From: CG2-30-36-16 sp964372115 | Lineage (GTDB): Bacteria; Bacteroidota; Ignavibacteria; Ignavibacteriales; Ignavibacteriaceae | DNA: 64,000 nucleotides | NCBI GenBank assembly: GCA_964372115.1 | Contig: CAYJPN010000015.1 | Location: 1 to 64,000 of the forward strand | Reading direction: 5' to 3' | Program-made: the position numbers and the translations under genes | The notes under the pieces: model-generated | Seen by the model: the letters and a program-made list of their open reading frames with translations, nothing else | What the model was told of the DNA's origin: nothing | The model's database searches: none | Shown: positions 8,438 to 17,415 of the stretch, piece after piece | How the letters are laid out: every line of letters begins with the position of its first letter | Position numbering within the stretch: position 1 is the stretch's first letter

Positions 8438-9559
8438 TTAATTGACGACAGGTAATTCGATAAAAAATGTAGTTCCATCAATCTCGGAAGTTACAAAAGA
8501 GACCTTCCCCTTCAAATATTGCTCGGTTAATAGTTTTATGCTGTAAGTTCCCAAACCCCGTCCCGAACCTTTGGTTGAAAAAGAACGCTGAAAAATTTGA
8601 AGCTGTATAGGTCGCGGAATAAATGAAGGATTGTGAACAAAAAACGAAACGGCGCTGTTTTTTATTTTACAACCGATTGAAACCTCACCGCCGGATAAAG
8701 TAGCTTCAAGTGCGTTTTTTAATAAATTCCCAAGCACTCTCCTTAGCAGAACTTTATCTGATTTAATAATAACATTATTACCTTCAACATATTTTATCTC
8801 TTTCTGTTTTACAACTTCATGTTTTAAATATGTCTCAATAGTTTCTCTAATTATTTCATCGGTAGAAACTTCATCAATTGTCACTTGAAGTTCATCATTT
8901 TCGGCAGCGGTTAGATCTTTTTGAGTATTGATTTCTTCGATTAATCTCGAAGAAAGGCTGTGTATTATACCGGAAAACTCATCAATTTCTTCTTCGGTAG
9001 CTTCTTTTAAAATTTCTGCAAAACCGAAAATACCCCCGGCAGTGTTAAGTACGTCATGAAAAAATATTCTTTCGAGCGCCCTTTTTCTTTTTTCGTTACT
9101 TATATCCAAAAAGCTGAATATTGTAAAAAAATTTTCATTGATGGTAAATGGGGTAGTCCAAACTTTTAAATCTAGTGAAGTACCGCATGTAGTTGAAATT
9201 CTACATTCCTTAATATCATTTTTCCCCTTGTGGCTGCTTAAAATTGCTTGGGCAGCTCCGCAAGTTGTGCAAAACTCTGTTGTGCCGCAGCCAGTCTTGG
9301 TTTCCATCGCATGTGCACACTGGAGCAATTCGCCGGGTCTTTGACTTAAAACTTCAATTATTTCATTTTTATGTACAAGACTAAGCAGACTTTTATTACA
9401 AAAGACGGTTTGTCTTTCTTTATTTAAAATTAAAATCGGATCGGGGGTGGAATCAACTACTTTTAGTAATAAAGGTTGATTACTGAAGTATTCGAAATCT
9501 TTTTTTATAATTTCTTTATCTGCTCTTTCTGCAGACAAAAATTTAGTTCCTATATTCAT
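8438..9559 (-). CDS. PAS sensor histidine kinase with cysteine cluster
   Basis: The 373-residue protein has no signal peptide or membrane span, so it is a cytosolic kinase. Residues 28-155 form a PAS domain with an unusual set of cysteines at 81, 91, 97, 100, 119 and 125 (pattern C-G-T-T-E-F-C-T-T-C-G). The phospho-acceptor is His168 in F-F-H-D-V-L-N-T-A-G-G. The ATPase domain shows the N-box N-L-L-K-N-A-L-E-A (278-286) and G-box G-S-G-R-G-L-G (331-337). The D-box is degenerate (V-H-N-P-S-F-I), as is common in this subfamily. No response regulator is adjacent, so it is an orphan here. The cysteines suggest redox or metal sensing (inference). It shares a divergent promoter region with the M14 gene. 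Confidence 0.88.
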   Translation of the reverse strand: MNIGTKFLSAERADKEIIKKDFEYFSNQPLLLKVVDSTPDPILILNKERQTVFCNKSLLSLVHKNEIIEVLSQRPGELLQCAHAMETKTGCGTTEFCTTCGAAQAILSSHKGKNDIKECRISTTCGTSLDLKVWTTPFTINENFFTIFSFLDISNEKRKRALERIFFHDVLNTAGGIFGFAEILKEATEEEIDEFSGIIHSLSSRLIEEINTQKDLTAAENDELQVTIDEVSTDEIIRETIETYLKHEVVKQKEIKYVEGNNVIIKSDKVLLRRVLGNLLKNALEATLSGGEVSIGCKIKNSAVSFFVHNPSFIPRPIQLQIFQRSFSTKGSGRGLGTYSIKLLTEQYLKGKVSFVTSEIDGTTFFIELPVVN

Positions 9560-9703
9560 AAATTATTTCTATGATTAAAATCGAGATCGTTATATTTATT
9601 ATCGAAAAATTCAAGGGGCTTTACAGTTTTTAAAAAAACATAGGGTATTTTAAACTATAATGCCGTAATTTTCAACTTTAAAAATTTAAAAATGTGGAGT
9701 AAT
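9560..9703. promoter_or_regulatory. Divergent promoter region, histidine kinase / M14 peptidase
   Basis: This AT-rich interval separates divergently transcribed genes and must hold both promoters. GGAG at 9696-9699 is the likely ribosome binding site for the ATG at 9704. No specific operator can be named. Confidence 0.4.
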
Positions 9704-11686
9704 ATGAAATCACTTATACGAACTTCCGTTATTCTTCTCATTCTTTTAGCAGGAAGTTCGCTTGCCCAGAGATTAGACAAAAAATATTTTCAGGAAAACT
9801 GGGAGGTTTATTTTCAATTTTACATACAATCACCAGTTGAACTTCAAAAACTAAACAGCATTATTTCTATCGATAACATTGATCAAAACCTTGTTCATGC
9901 TTATGCAAATGAAAAAGGTTATAATCAAATTTTAGATTTGGGATACAAAATAGAAATTCTGCCGCATCCTGGTGATGTTGAAAATGTTGCAATGAGCGGA
10001 AATTTAGAAGATATTGAAGCATGGGATGTATATCCTACCTACGATGCTTATGTGCAAATGATGCAGCAATTTGCTGTTAATTATCCGAATCTATGTCGGA
10101 TTGTTGAGGCAGGTACTACAGTACAGGGCAGAAAAATTTTGTTTGCTGTGATTTCAGATAATGTAAATCAACATGAAGCAAATGAACCGCAATTTATGTA
10201 TTCATCTACAATGCATGGCGACGAAACAGCCGGTTATGTTTTAATGTTACGACTGATTGATTATTTGTTGACAGGTTATGATGCGGATGGTCAGGTTACA
10301 AACCTTGTAAACAATCTTGAAATCTGGATTAACCCCGATGCTAACCCAGATGGAACATATCATGGGGGGAACAGCACTGTTAGCGGCGCGAGAAGATATA
10401 ATGCAAACAGTGTTGATCTGAATCGGAATTTCCCTGACCCCGCTGCAGGCCCGCATCCTGACGGATATGCCTGGCAGCCCGAAACCACAACCATGATGAA
10501 CCTTGCAGAGCATAATAGTTTTTCAATATCGGCAAACTTTCATGGCGGCGCCGAAGTCGTAAACTATCCTTGGGATACCTGGTCACGTCTTCATCCTGAT
10601 AACACGTGGTGGGTTTTTGTGAGCCGCCGATATGCAGATGCAGTACATGTCAACAGTACCGACCCAACATATATGACTTTCATGCAAGATGGGATTACAA
10701 ATGGTTATGCATGGTACAGAGTTACCGGAGGACGTCAGGATTATTTTACCTATTTTATGCGCGGCAGAGAGGTAACCATTGAGTTATCCGACTCAAAACT
10801 ACTCGCCGCTTCCCAGTTACCAGCGCATTGGACGTACAATAAGCAATCATTTCTTCAATATATGGAAAACGCTTTTTACGGAATAAAAGGATTAGTAACA
10901 GACACAGCGGGAAATCCTGTGAAAGCAATGATAAAAGTAAACGGGCATGATGCCGATCATTCTGAAGTTTACTCAGACTCATTAACCGGTACCTATGTAA
11001 GAATGTTAAGTGCTGGAACATATTCGCTTACTATAACAGCAGATAGTTTTTATACCCAAACGATGAATAATGTTGTTGTTACAAACTTAACTTCAACTAA
11101 TTTAAATATTCAACTTGTTCCAAATCATCCGGTGCCGGTTGAATTTACTTCTTTTACAGCGGTTGTAAAAGATGGTTCAGTATCATTAAATTGGAGTACT
11201 TCTACCGAGACTAACAACAAAGGATTTGAAGTTGAACGTCAATCGTCCAATGGTAAATGGTCTACTTTGGGTTTTATCTCTGGTAACGGGACTTCAACTG
11301 AAATGCACAACTATTCATTCATTGATAATTCCGTAAGTGGAATATTAAAATATCGTCTAAAGCAAATAGACTTTGACGGCAGTTTCAAATATTCAAACGA
11401 GGTTGAGGTTGAAACAACACCGTCTGCTTTTTCACTTCAGCAGAATTATCCTAACCCGTTTAACCCTGTAACTACAATAAAGTACTCGGTGCCTTCAACT
11501 CAGCATGTAGCATTATCTGTTTATAATCTGCTTGGGCAAAAAGTAGCTTCATTAGTAAATGAAGTAAAGACTGCCGGAAATTATAAAATTGATTTTGATG
11601 CCTCTAAGCTATCGAGCGGAATTTATCTTTATAAGTTCGAAGCAGGCGGTTTTGTTAAAACAAACAAAATGACATTGTTGAAGTAA
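9704..11686 (+). CDS. Secreted M14 zinc carboxypeptidase, T9SS cargo
   Basis: The product (660 residues) has a signal peptide (M-K-S-L-I-R to L-A-Q), a prodomain, an M14 carboxypeptidase domain (about 110-385), a carboxypeptidase regulatory-like beta domain (about 388-475), an FN3-like module (about 476-575) and a C-terminal T9SS type A sorting domain (last 80 residues, N-Y-P-N-P-F-N-P). Zinc ligands H-G-D-E and the later N-F-H-G-G, the substrate-binding R-R-Y-N-A-N and D-L-N-R-N-F-P, and the catalytic Glu in T-I-E-L-S are all present, so it should be active. An upstream ATG at 9692 is possible, but the ATG at 9704 follows GGAG and opens directly into the signal peptide. It is expected on the cell surface or released. 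Confidence 0.92.
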   Translation: MKSLIRTSVILLILLAGSSLAQRLDKKYFQENWEVYFQFYIQSPVELQKLNSIISIDNIDQNLVHAYANEKGYNQILDLGYKIEILPHPGDVENVAMSGNLEDIEAWDVYPTYDAYVQMMQQFAVNYPNLCRIVEAGTTVQGRKILFAVISDNVNQHEANEPQFMYSSTMHGDETAGYVLMLRLIDYLLTGYDADGQVTNLVNNLEIWINPDANPDGTYHGGNSTVSGARRYNANSVDLNRNFPDPAAGPHPDGYAWQPETTTMMNLAEHNSFSISANFHGGAEVVNYPWDTWSRLHPDNTWWVFVSRRYADAVHVNSTDPTYMTFMQDGITNGYAWYRVTGGRQDYFTYFMRGREVTIELSDSKLLAASQLPAHWTYNKQSFLQYMENAFYGIKGLVTDTAGNPVKAMIKVNGHDADHSEVYSDSLTGTYVRMLSAGTYSLTITADSFYTQTMNNVVVTNLTSTNLNIQLVPNHPVPVEFTSFTAVVKDGSVSLNWSTSTETNNKGFEVERQSSNGKWSTLGFISGNGTSTEMHNYSFIDNSVSGILKYRLKQIDFDGSFKYSNEVEVETTPSAFSLQQNYPNPFNPVTTIKYSVPSTQHVALSVYNLLGQKVASLVNEVKTAGNYKIDFDASKLSSGIYLYKFEAGGFVKTNKMTLLK

Positions 11687-12120
11687 CAGGATCAGGCATT
11701 TGTTCTAAAAACTGCTCGGTAAGAAATAATTTAAATTTTAAATTCAAATGAAAGCGAGGATCGGCAAAGGCTCCTCGCTTTCCCTATAATTTTTGGAAAG
11801 GAAAACTCTTCTTTTTTTACTCGCTTAAATTTAGGAAATCTATACTCATATCTTTTATAAGTTGGCAATTAATGAAGCATACTCACCACAATTTGCAGCA
11901 CAGCCACTCTTTATAAAAACGTACATTTTACAAAACATTCTAAGTCACATTTCTTTTAAATCAATATTAATGGGCTGGACATTTCCCCCATATGTTTATA
12001 TTTAAACTACTTGAAAAACATTTAGGTTTGCAATCTGTATCTGTAAAAAGCTGCTGATAAATCATTCGGACTACGGTCAAACAAAAAATATAATTGCAGG
12101 CTAATAATATCAATTCGAGA
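11687..12120. other. Intergenic region between M14 peptidase and CPBP genes
   Basis: A 434-base gap. The first 100 bases hold the terminator listed separately. The remainder is AT-rich with scattered short reading frames and no recognised RNA or repeat. A minus-strand frame starts inside the CPBP gene and runs into this gap but looks like a shadow. The promoter for the CPBP gene should be in the distal part. Confidence 0.35.
11750..11795 (+). terminator. Intrinsic terminator after M14 peptidase gene
   Basis: An 11-base perfect stem (GAAAGCGAGGA at 11750-11760 and its complement at 11772-11782) with an 11-base loop lies 63 bases after the stop codon. A short T-rich tract (AATTTTT) follows at a slight distance. 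The stem is GC-richer than its surroundings. Confidence 0.65.
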
Positions 12121-12840
12121 ATGATGATGAAAAATATAAAACCTCTAAAATGGTCCGGGCTTATATTGTTGTTCGGAGTGCCGACGATCTTAAACTTTAT
12201 AGCATGCAGGCTTGTTATTCCTTTTATTGATTCGCAAAAACTTTTCCCGATAGAAATAACATATTTTTTTAGTGTTGGTTTTCTTGTTTTAGTCCCGATG
12301 TTTATTGCGGCAATATATTTGAGCTCAAGAGAAACAGAATCGAATAAACTTAAAGATATACTTGCAAGAATGAGGGTAAAAAAACTTTCAAAAACGGATG
12401 TAATATGGACAGTCGGAAGTTTTATTTTATTGTCTTTGCTCTCTTTTTTAATCGCCAAAATATTATTGCCTATTTTTAATGTTGATGCATCTCCCTTCTT
12501 TTTTAAAAACATGCCGTTAAATGAGAAATATTTCTGGATAATTTATGTTTGGCCGGTGTTTTTCTTTTTTAATATTTTCGGCGAAGAATTTTTGTGGAGA
12601 GGTTATATACAGCCAAGGCAGGAACTTTTAACAAAAAAATATACATGGCTTGTTCACGGTTTGTTTTGGGCAGTGTGGCATTTGCCGATGGGATTAGATT
12701 TAATTTATTCGGCATCCCCGATATTTTTTGTATTACCTGCCATTGTTCAGATAAGAAAAAACACTACAATTTCTATAGTTGTCCATTTTGTATTCGGTGC
12801 GTTTGGATTTTTGGCAATAGCGCTTGGAATAGTGCATTAA
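12121..12840 (+). CDS. CPBP family intramembrane metalloprotease
   Basis: This 239-residue membrane protein has about six hydrophobic segments and the CPBP (CAAX protease/bacteriocin-processing, Abi) motifs: F-G-E-E-F-L-W-R-G-Y (the E-E-x-x-x-R signature), then H-G-L-F-W-A-V-W-H-L-P (second His motif) and a later I-V-V-H-F-V-F-G. The residues thought to bind metal are present, so it is probably active as a membrane endopeptidase; the substrate is unknown. A TTG at 12094 would add nine polar residues. Three consecutive ATG codons begin at 12121 and are a more natural start. It converges with the DUF502 gene. Confidence 0.82.
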   Translation: MMMKNIKPLKWSGLILLFGVPTILNFIACRLVIPFIDSQKLFPIEITYFFSVGFLVLVPMFIAAIYLSSRETESNKLKDILARMRVKKLSKTDVIWTVGSFILLSLLSFLIAKILLPIFNVDASPFFFKNMPLNEKYFWIIYVWPVFFFFNIFGEEFLWRGYIQPRQELLTKKYTWLVHGLFWAVWHLPMGLDLIYSASPIFFVLPAIVQIRKNTTISIVVHFVFGAFGFLAIALGIVH

Positions 12841-12914
12841 ATTGAAACGTCTTATTTTAATATCGGGGTTAATATTAAATCAATGCTTTTATCCATAGGC
12901 AGACAACCGAAATT

Positions 12915-13475
12915 TTATTGATACAATAAAACATATCCTTTGCTCAAACCGCCGGAAACTATAAACGTCATTACTTCTTTAGCGCCCGCGTCTATAGCTT
13001 TTACATTAGCTGCCGGAACCACAATTAAATTACCGGCAAAGTTATATGCCTGCGGTATGTACACAGCAACTTTGCCGCTTTCACCAAAATTGGATAAATC
13101 ATCCTCCGTAACAAAGCCAATAAGTTCAATCGTTGATTCATCTGAAAATTTTACCAATACAGGCCGGTTAAATTTTTTCTTATCGCCAACGAATGCCCCG
13201 GTTAAATCTTTTAACGATGTATAAACTATTTTAATGAAAGGAAGTTTGCCGAAAAGTGTATCAACCAATTGCACGGCGCTATGTGTAAATACGTTGGATG
13301 CGATGAATCCGATAATCATTACAACCGCCAGGGTAATTATAATTCCGATACCCGGAATTTTAAAAGGGTAAAGATTGTCGACGCTTGTGAACATCCAATA
13401 AAAGACGTAGACTGTAATTGTTATCGGAATTATTATCGCTATTCCCTCAAGGAAATATTTTGTTAATTTTTTCAT
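12915..13475 (-). CDS. DUF502 family membrane protein
   Basis: The 186-residue protein belongs to the DUF502 family. It has a first transmembrane helix at about 8-30 (with I-I-P-I-T-I-T), a second at about 44-64, then a soluble domain with the segment L-P-F-I-K-I-V-Y-T-S-L-K-D-L-T and the ending V-M-T-F-I-V-S-G-G-L, both typical of the family. The molecular role in bacteria is not established; plant relatives (COV1/LCV) act in membrane trafficking. The gene is single, divergent from the glycoside hydrolase gene at 13595. Confidence 0.85.
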   Translation of the reverse strand: MKKLTKYFLEGIAIIIPITITVYVFYWMFTSVDNLYPFKIPGIGIIITLAVVMIIGFIASNVFTHSAVQLVDTLFGKLPFIKIVYTSLKDLTGAFVGDKKKFNRPVLVKFSDESTIELIGFVTEDDLSNFGESGKVAVYIPQAYNFAGNLIVVPAANVKAIDAGAKEVMTFIVSGGLSKGYVLLYQ

Positions 13476-13594
13476 GATTACTCATTTCTAAAGTTGTAAT
13501 GCAAATATATAAATCAAATTTTTATAAATCTTGAGTTCCTATAACTTCTTAACTATTTTTGGAGTGTCATTCGTCCAATAAATGAAAAACACTA
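13476..13594. promoter_or_regulatory. Divergent promoter region, DUF502 / GHL10
   Basis: A 119-base AT-rich interval between divergent genes; promoters for both are expected here. No operator-like repeat is visible. Confidence 0.35.
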
Positions 13595-15421
13595 ATGAAG
13601 ACAAAATTACCGCTGCTACTGCTTTTACTTTTTTCAATTCAATTATTTTCTCAGACAGATAACGCAAAAAGAGAATTTAGAGCTGTCTGGATTGCGACAG
13701 TTTCAAATATCGACTGGCCGTCATCAAAAAATTTAACACCACAAGAACAGCGCAATGAATATATAAATATTCTTAATCAACATTACGCCGTAAACATAAA
13801 CGCTGTTGTACAGCAAATAAGACCAAGCTGCGATGCTTTTTATCCAAGCGCGCTCGAGCCATGGTCAGAGTGGCTGAACGGTACGCAGGGACTGGCGCCA
13901 AGTCCTTATTACGATCCGCTTGAATTTATGATAAACGAAGCGCATAAGCGGGGAATGGAGTTCCACGCGTGGTTTAACCCTTACCGTGCAGTGGTAAACA
14001 AAAATACAAGCAGTGTTTCTTCAACTCATGTTTCGGTTGTTCACCCTGAATGGGTTGTTACATTCGGAAATTATAAATGGCTCGATCCCGGTCTGCCCCA
14101 GGTGCGTGATTATGTTACCGCTGTGATAATGGATGTTGTGCGGAGGTACGATATAGACGGTGTTCATTTTGATGATTATTTTTATCCGTATCCTCAAACC
14201 GGCGTTGAGTTTGGTGACTCGGCTACATTTGCGGCTTACCCGCGAGGTTTTACAAACAAAGATGACTGGCGCCGCGATAATGTAAACCTTCTTTTACAAA
14301 TGCTGCAGGACAGTATTAACAGAGTAAAACCTTTTGTGAAATTTGGTATGAGTCCGTTTGGTATTTGGAAAAACAATACCAGCGATCCGCTTGGCTCGGC
14401 AACCGCGGGATTTGAATCTTACTATGGTATTTATGCCGACTGCCGTAAATGGGTTGAAGAAGGATGGGTTGATTATATCGCTCCTCAGGTATATTGGAGT
14501 TTTGATTTTACTGTAGCAGATTTTTCAGTGTTGGCTAATTGGTGGAATGAAAACTCATTCGGTAAACACGTTTATATCGGGCATGGAATATATAAAATCG
14601 GTACCTCCACACAGCATCCAAACTGGATGGATCCGGCTGAAGGACCGAACCAAATAAGACTTACCAGAACTCTCCCCGAAATAAAAGGGAGTATACTTTA
14701 TAGTTCTAAATCGGTAATATCAAATCCGCTTCATTTTCGGGATTCATTAAAACTTACACTTTACAAACATCAAGCACTAATGCCTGTAATGGAATGGAAA
14801 GATTCAATACCTCCGCTGCCGCCGGTTAATTTTCAAGTAGTAATGAACCAGCAAAGGTTTACGTTATCATGGGAAAAACCACCCGCCGCTGTTGATGGGG
14901 ATACCGCGATTAAATATGTGATTTACAGGTTCGAACATCCTGATACTGTAAATCTTGATGATGGTAAATTCATCCGTTTCATCACCCCTACAGATACAAC
15001 AAAGTATTTTGATGCTATGCCGATTGATACAAGTAAACAATCAGTTACATTCGCGGTAACATCTGTTGACAGATTAAATAATGAAAGTACGCCTGCGTTA
15101 TACACAATTACATTAACATCCTTTAAAGATGAACAGGCTGCTATTGTGAATGATTTTAACTTATATCAAAATTATCCGAATCCGTTTAATCCTTCTACGA
15201 AAATTAAATACACAGTTCCGGATGCCGCGTTGCCGCAATACATTGCGCTTAAGATTTACGATGTTCTCGGCAGGCAAATCACAATGCTCGTTAACGAACA
15301 GAAACAACCCGGCACGTACGAAGTTGAATTTGATGCCCGGAGTTTGCCGAGCGGGGTTTATTTTTATAAACTTATAGTTGGCGGAAAAACCGATGTCAAA
15401 AAGATGATTCTGGAAAAGTAA
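13595..15421 (+). CDS. GHL10 (DUF187) glycoside hydrolase, T9SS cargo
   Basis: The 608-residue product has a signal peptide (1-19), a GHL10 TIM-barrel (about 25-390) beginning R-E-F-R-A-V-W-I-A-T-V-S-N-I-D-W-P-S and containing H-A-W-F-N-P-Y-R and D-G-V-H-F-D-D-Y-F-Y-P, an FN3-like module (about 405-505) and a T9SS type A sorting domain (about 515-608). The E. coli member DigH (YddW) cleaves denuded peptidoglycan glycan strands, so a similar role on cell-wall glycans is plausible; other glycans cannot be excluded. The sorting domain means it acts at the surface or outside the cell, unlike its paralogue at 20496, which lacks one. Confidence 0.88.
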   Translation: MKTKLPLLLLLLFSIQLFSQTDNAKREFRAVWIATVSNIDWPSSKNLTPQEQRNEYINILNQHYAVNINAVVQQIRPSCDAFYPSALEPWSEWLNGTQGLAPSPYYDPLEFMINEAHKRGMEFHAWFNPYRAVVNKNTSSVSSTHVSVVHPEWVVTFGNYKWLDPGLPQVRDYVTAVIMDVVRRYDIDGVHFDDYFYPYPQTGVEFGDSATFAAYPRGFTNKDDWRRDNVNLLLQMLQDSINRVKPFVKFGMSPFGIWKNNTSDPLGSATAGFESYYGIYADCRKWVEEGWVDYIAPQVYWSFDFTVADFSVLANWWNENSFGKHVYIGHGIYKIGTSTQHPNWMDPAEGPNQIRLTRTLPEIKGSILYSSKSVISNPLHFRDSLKLTLYKHQALMPVMEWKDSIPPLPPVNFQVVMNQQRFTLSWEKPPAAVDGDTAIKYVIYRFEHPDTVNLDDGKFIRFITPTDTTKYFDAMPIDTSKQSVTFAVTSVDRLNNESTPALYTITLTSFKDEQAAIVNDFNLYQNYPNPFNPSTKIKYTVPDAALPQYIALKIYDVLGRQITMLVNEQKQPGTYEVEFDARSLPSGVYFYKLIVGGKTDVKKMILEK

Positions 15422-15638
15422 GCGTACGATTGAAATAAGTGAATCTTGTAGTTTACATACTATTAATTGCGTAGCTTTTATTGCAAAGTATGGATGCATG
15501 AAGTGGAATGGATGAATGTGAAAGGCCTGGCCTTTAGTTCATACAACTATTCAACCATACATAAGTATTGAAGCGGCTGAATGAATTTATTAACAATGTT
15601 TGAATAAGTTTTTCATTAAATCTAATTTATGAGCGAAT
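15422..15638. other. Intergenic region with short palindromes
   Basis: This 217-base gap contains a perfect palindrome AAAGGCC-T-GGCCTTT at 15521-15535 and, upstream, a CATACT/AGTATG inverted repeat around 15458-15492. Neither has a good T-tract on the plus strand. They may form an mRNA hairpin ending the GHL10 transcript or a protein-binding site ahead of yceH. Confidence 0.3.
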
Positions 15639-16280
15639 ATGAATTATCAACTTGAAGAAATAGAAGCCCGAATAATCGGGGCTTTGATAGAAAAAGAAAA
15701 AACAACACCGGAGTACTATCCCTTAAGTTTGAACGCGTTAAAAAATGCGTGTAATCAAAAATCAAATCGTAATCCGGTTGTAAATTATGAAGAAAATGAA
15801 ATTGAAGAGACTCTTGAAAAATTAAGGGAGAAAAAATTTGCAATGCGGCGCACAGGTGATGACATGCGTGTACCGAAGTTCAGGCAAACGTTTACAGAAA
15901 CTTTAAACTTGAATGAAAAAGAAACCGCCGTACTAACGGTATTAATACTTCGCGGCGCACAAACACCCGGTGAAATAAAAAGCAGAACAGGGAGGTTATT
16001 TGATTTTTCATCCCTCGAAGAAGTTGATGAGGTTATTACATTGCTTAGCAGCAGGGAAGACCCGTACGTTAAAAAACTGCCGCGGCTTCCGGGAACAAAA
16101 GAAAGCAGGTATGTTCATCTTTTTTCTGGCGAACCCGACCTGGAAGTGTTTACGAAAGTAGCAGAAAGAACCCCGCCGGGGCAAACAGAACAATTACAGG
16201 AGGATATAAAAATAATTCGTGAAGAGCTCGAAAAACTTCGAAATGAGTTTTACGAGTTCCGCACACAATTCGAATCATAA
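15639..16280 (+). CDS. yceH: YceH family protein (UPF0502, DUF480)
   Basis: The 213-residue protein matches the YceH/UPF0502 family from its first residues: L-E-x-x-E-A-R-I-I-G-A-L-I-E-K-E-x-T-T-P-E-Y-Y-P-L-S-L-N-A-L (two winged-helix domains), followed by L-R-G-A-Q-T-P-G-E-I-K-S-R-T-G-R in the second domain, and a C-terminal coiled-coil tail. Function is not established; the fold is that of a DNA-binding protein. Its stop codon lies a single base before the end of the convergent esterase gene, leaving no room for a terminator between them. Confidence 0.88.
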   Translation: MNYQLEEIEARIIGALIEKEKTTPEYYPLSLNALKNACNQKSNRNPVVNYEENEIEETLEKLREKKFAMRRTGDDMRVPKFRQTFTETLNLNEKETAVLTVLILRGAQTPGEIKSRTGRLFDFSSLEEVDEVITLLSSREDPYVKKLPRLPGTKESRYVHLFSGEPDLEVFTKVAERTPPGQTEQLQEDIKIIREELEKLRNEFYEFRTQFES

Positions 16281-16281
16281 T

Positions 16282-17415
16282 TTATTTACCGAATAAAAAG
16301 CGGAGCGCGCCGGGCAGCCTTTTTGCCCACGCTGCTTCGTTGTGTTCCGCATTATTATCTTTAATAAAAATAAAATCCGCTCCATCCGTATAACCTTTTA
16401 GTTTTAGCGCAGAAATCATCTGCGTTATTCCAGGTTGAAGAATTTCTTCAAGTCCTACACCACCGTTATCAATGTAAAGTTTTAAATTTCTTTTTGTAGT
16501 GTCATTTATTACCGTGCTAATGTAATCGTAGGGTCCAATTTTGTAGGCAGGCGACATACTGATGGCTTTTGTAAAAACATCGTTGTATTCCCATAAAAGC
16601 ATAAATGAAATTAACCCGCCCATCGAAGAACCGCATGTGGCGGTGAACTGTGCTTCAGGCTTTGTTCTATAAATGCTGTCTATCATCGGCTTAAGTTTTT
16701 TTACAATAAATTCCATGTATGTTCTGCCAGTATCGTTGTTTGAGTACTCGGCTGAGCGGTGGAGTGTATTATTTATCCCGACAATAATAATCGGCTCAAT
16801 TTCTCCTTTACGAATAAGGGTGTCGGCTGTTTCATCAGCCTGCCAGTCAGTGCCGAAGGATGATGTTGCCGGGTCAAAAACATTTTGCCCATCGTGCATG
16901 TAAAGAACCGGGTAACTATCATTTTTATCTTTCTCATAATTAGGCGGAAGCCACACAATTACATCGCGAGGGTATAGGTTTTTGAAAGTCAGATTTTTTA
17001 TATATTCAACTGAGCCTGTTATTTGTCCTTTGATAACCGGTTTAAATTGATCTTTCCACGCCTCGATTTTATGTTTAACGATTGAGTTCAATATTGCTTT
17101 TATTCTATAGTTACCGGGGACCATTCCATCTTTTGAGGCGGCTTCTGTGTTCCAGGAGCCTCTTGTAAACTTGTATTCTACAGTAGCACCTTTCGGAAAT
17201 ATTCTTTTGAGCGTCCAGAGAGAATCATTTTGTCTTTTGAGAGGAACAATATTCGGCTGCCATCCGCCGATATTTTCAAAGTTGCCCGCAATAAAAACGG
17301 TATCGTCTGCCGCCTGCATGTGGGCAGTTATCTCAAATTTTACCTCAATCATATCTTGCTGACAAAATGAAACTGATGCAAGGGAAAGGGCTAAACCAAA
17401 TAAAAAATTTTTCAT
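16282..17415 (-). CDS. Secreted esterase with N-terminal starch-binding-like domain
   Basis: The 377-residue product has a signal peptide (M-K-N-F-L-F-G to F-C-Q), a CBM20/CBM48-like beta domain (about 20-115, with V-F-I-A-G-N-F-E-N-I-G-G-W) and a C-terminal esterase D/enterochelin-esterase-type alpha/beta hydrolase domain. The nucleophile lies in C-G-S-S-M-G-G (Ser of G-x-S-x-G) and a late His in D-N-N-A-E-H-N-E. It probably hydrolyses an ester on a carbohydrate or siderophore in the periplasm; the substrate is unknown. The reading frame extends upstream to 17469, but the ATG at 17415 overlaps the stop of the M15 peptidase gene as ATGA and opens into the signal peptide, so it is preferred. 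Confidence 0.85.
   Translation of the reverse strand: MKNFLFGLALSLASVSFCQQDMIEVKFEITAHMQAADDTVFIAGNFENIGGWQPNIVPLKRQNDSLWTLKRIFPKGATVEYKFTRGSWNTEAASKDGMVPGNYRIKAILNSIVKHKIEAWKDQFKPVIKGQITGSVEYIKNLTFKNLYPRDVIVWLPPNYEKDKNDSYPVLYMHDGQNVFDPATSSFGTDWQADETADTLIRKGEIEPIIIVGINNTLHRSAEYSNNDTGRTYMEFIVKKLKPMIDSIYRTKPEAQFTATCGSSMGGLISFMLLWEYNDVFTKAISMSPAYKIGPYDYISTVINDTTKRNLKLYIDNGGVGLEEILQPGITQMISALKLKGYTDGADFIFIKDNNAEHNEAAWAKRLPGALRFLFGK

Noticed and set aside
11967..12512. 181-codon minus-strand frame antisense to the CPBP gene
   Set aside because: It overlaps a gene with clear catalytic motifs, has no recognisable domain and reads as its hydrophobic shadow.
12594..12845. 83-codon frame within the CPBP gene in another frame
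   Set aside because: Cys-rich random-looking protein; the CPBP frame carries the conserved motifs.
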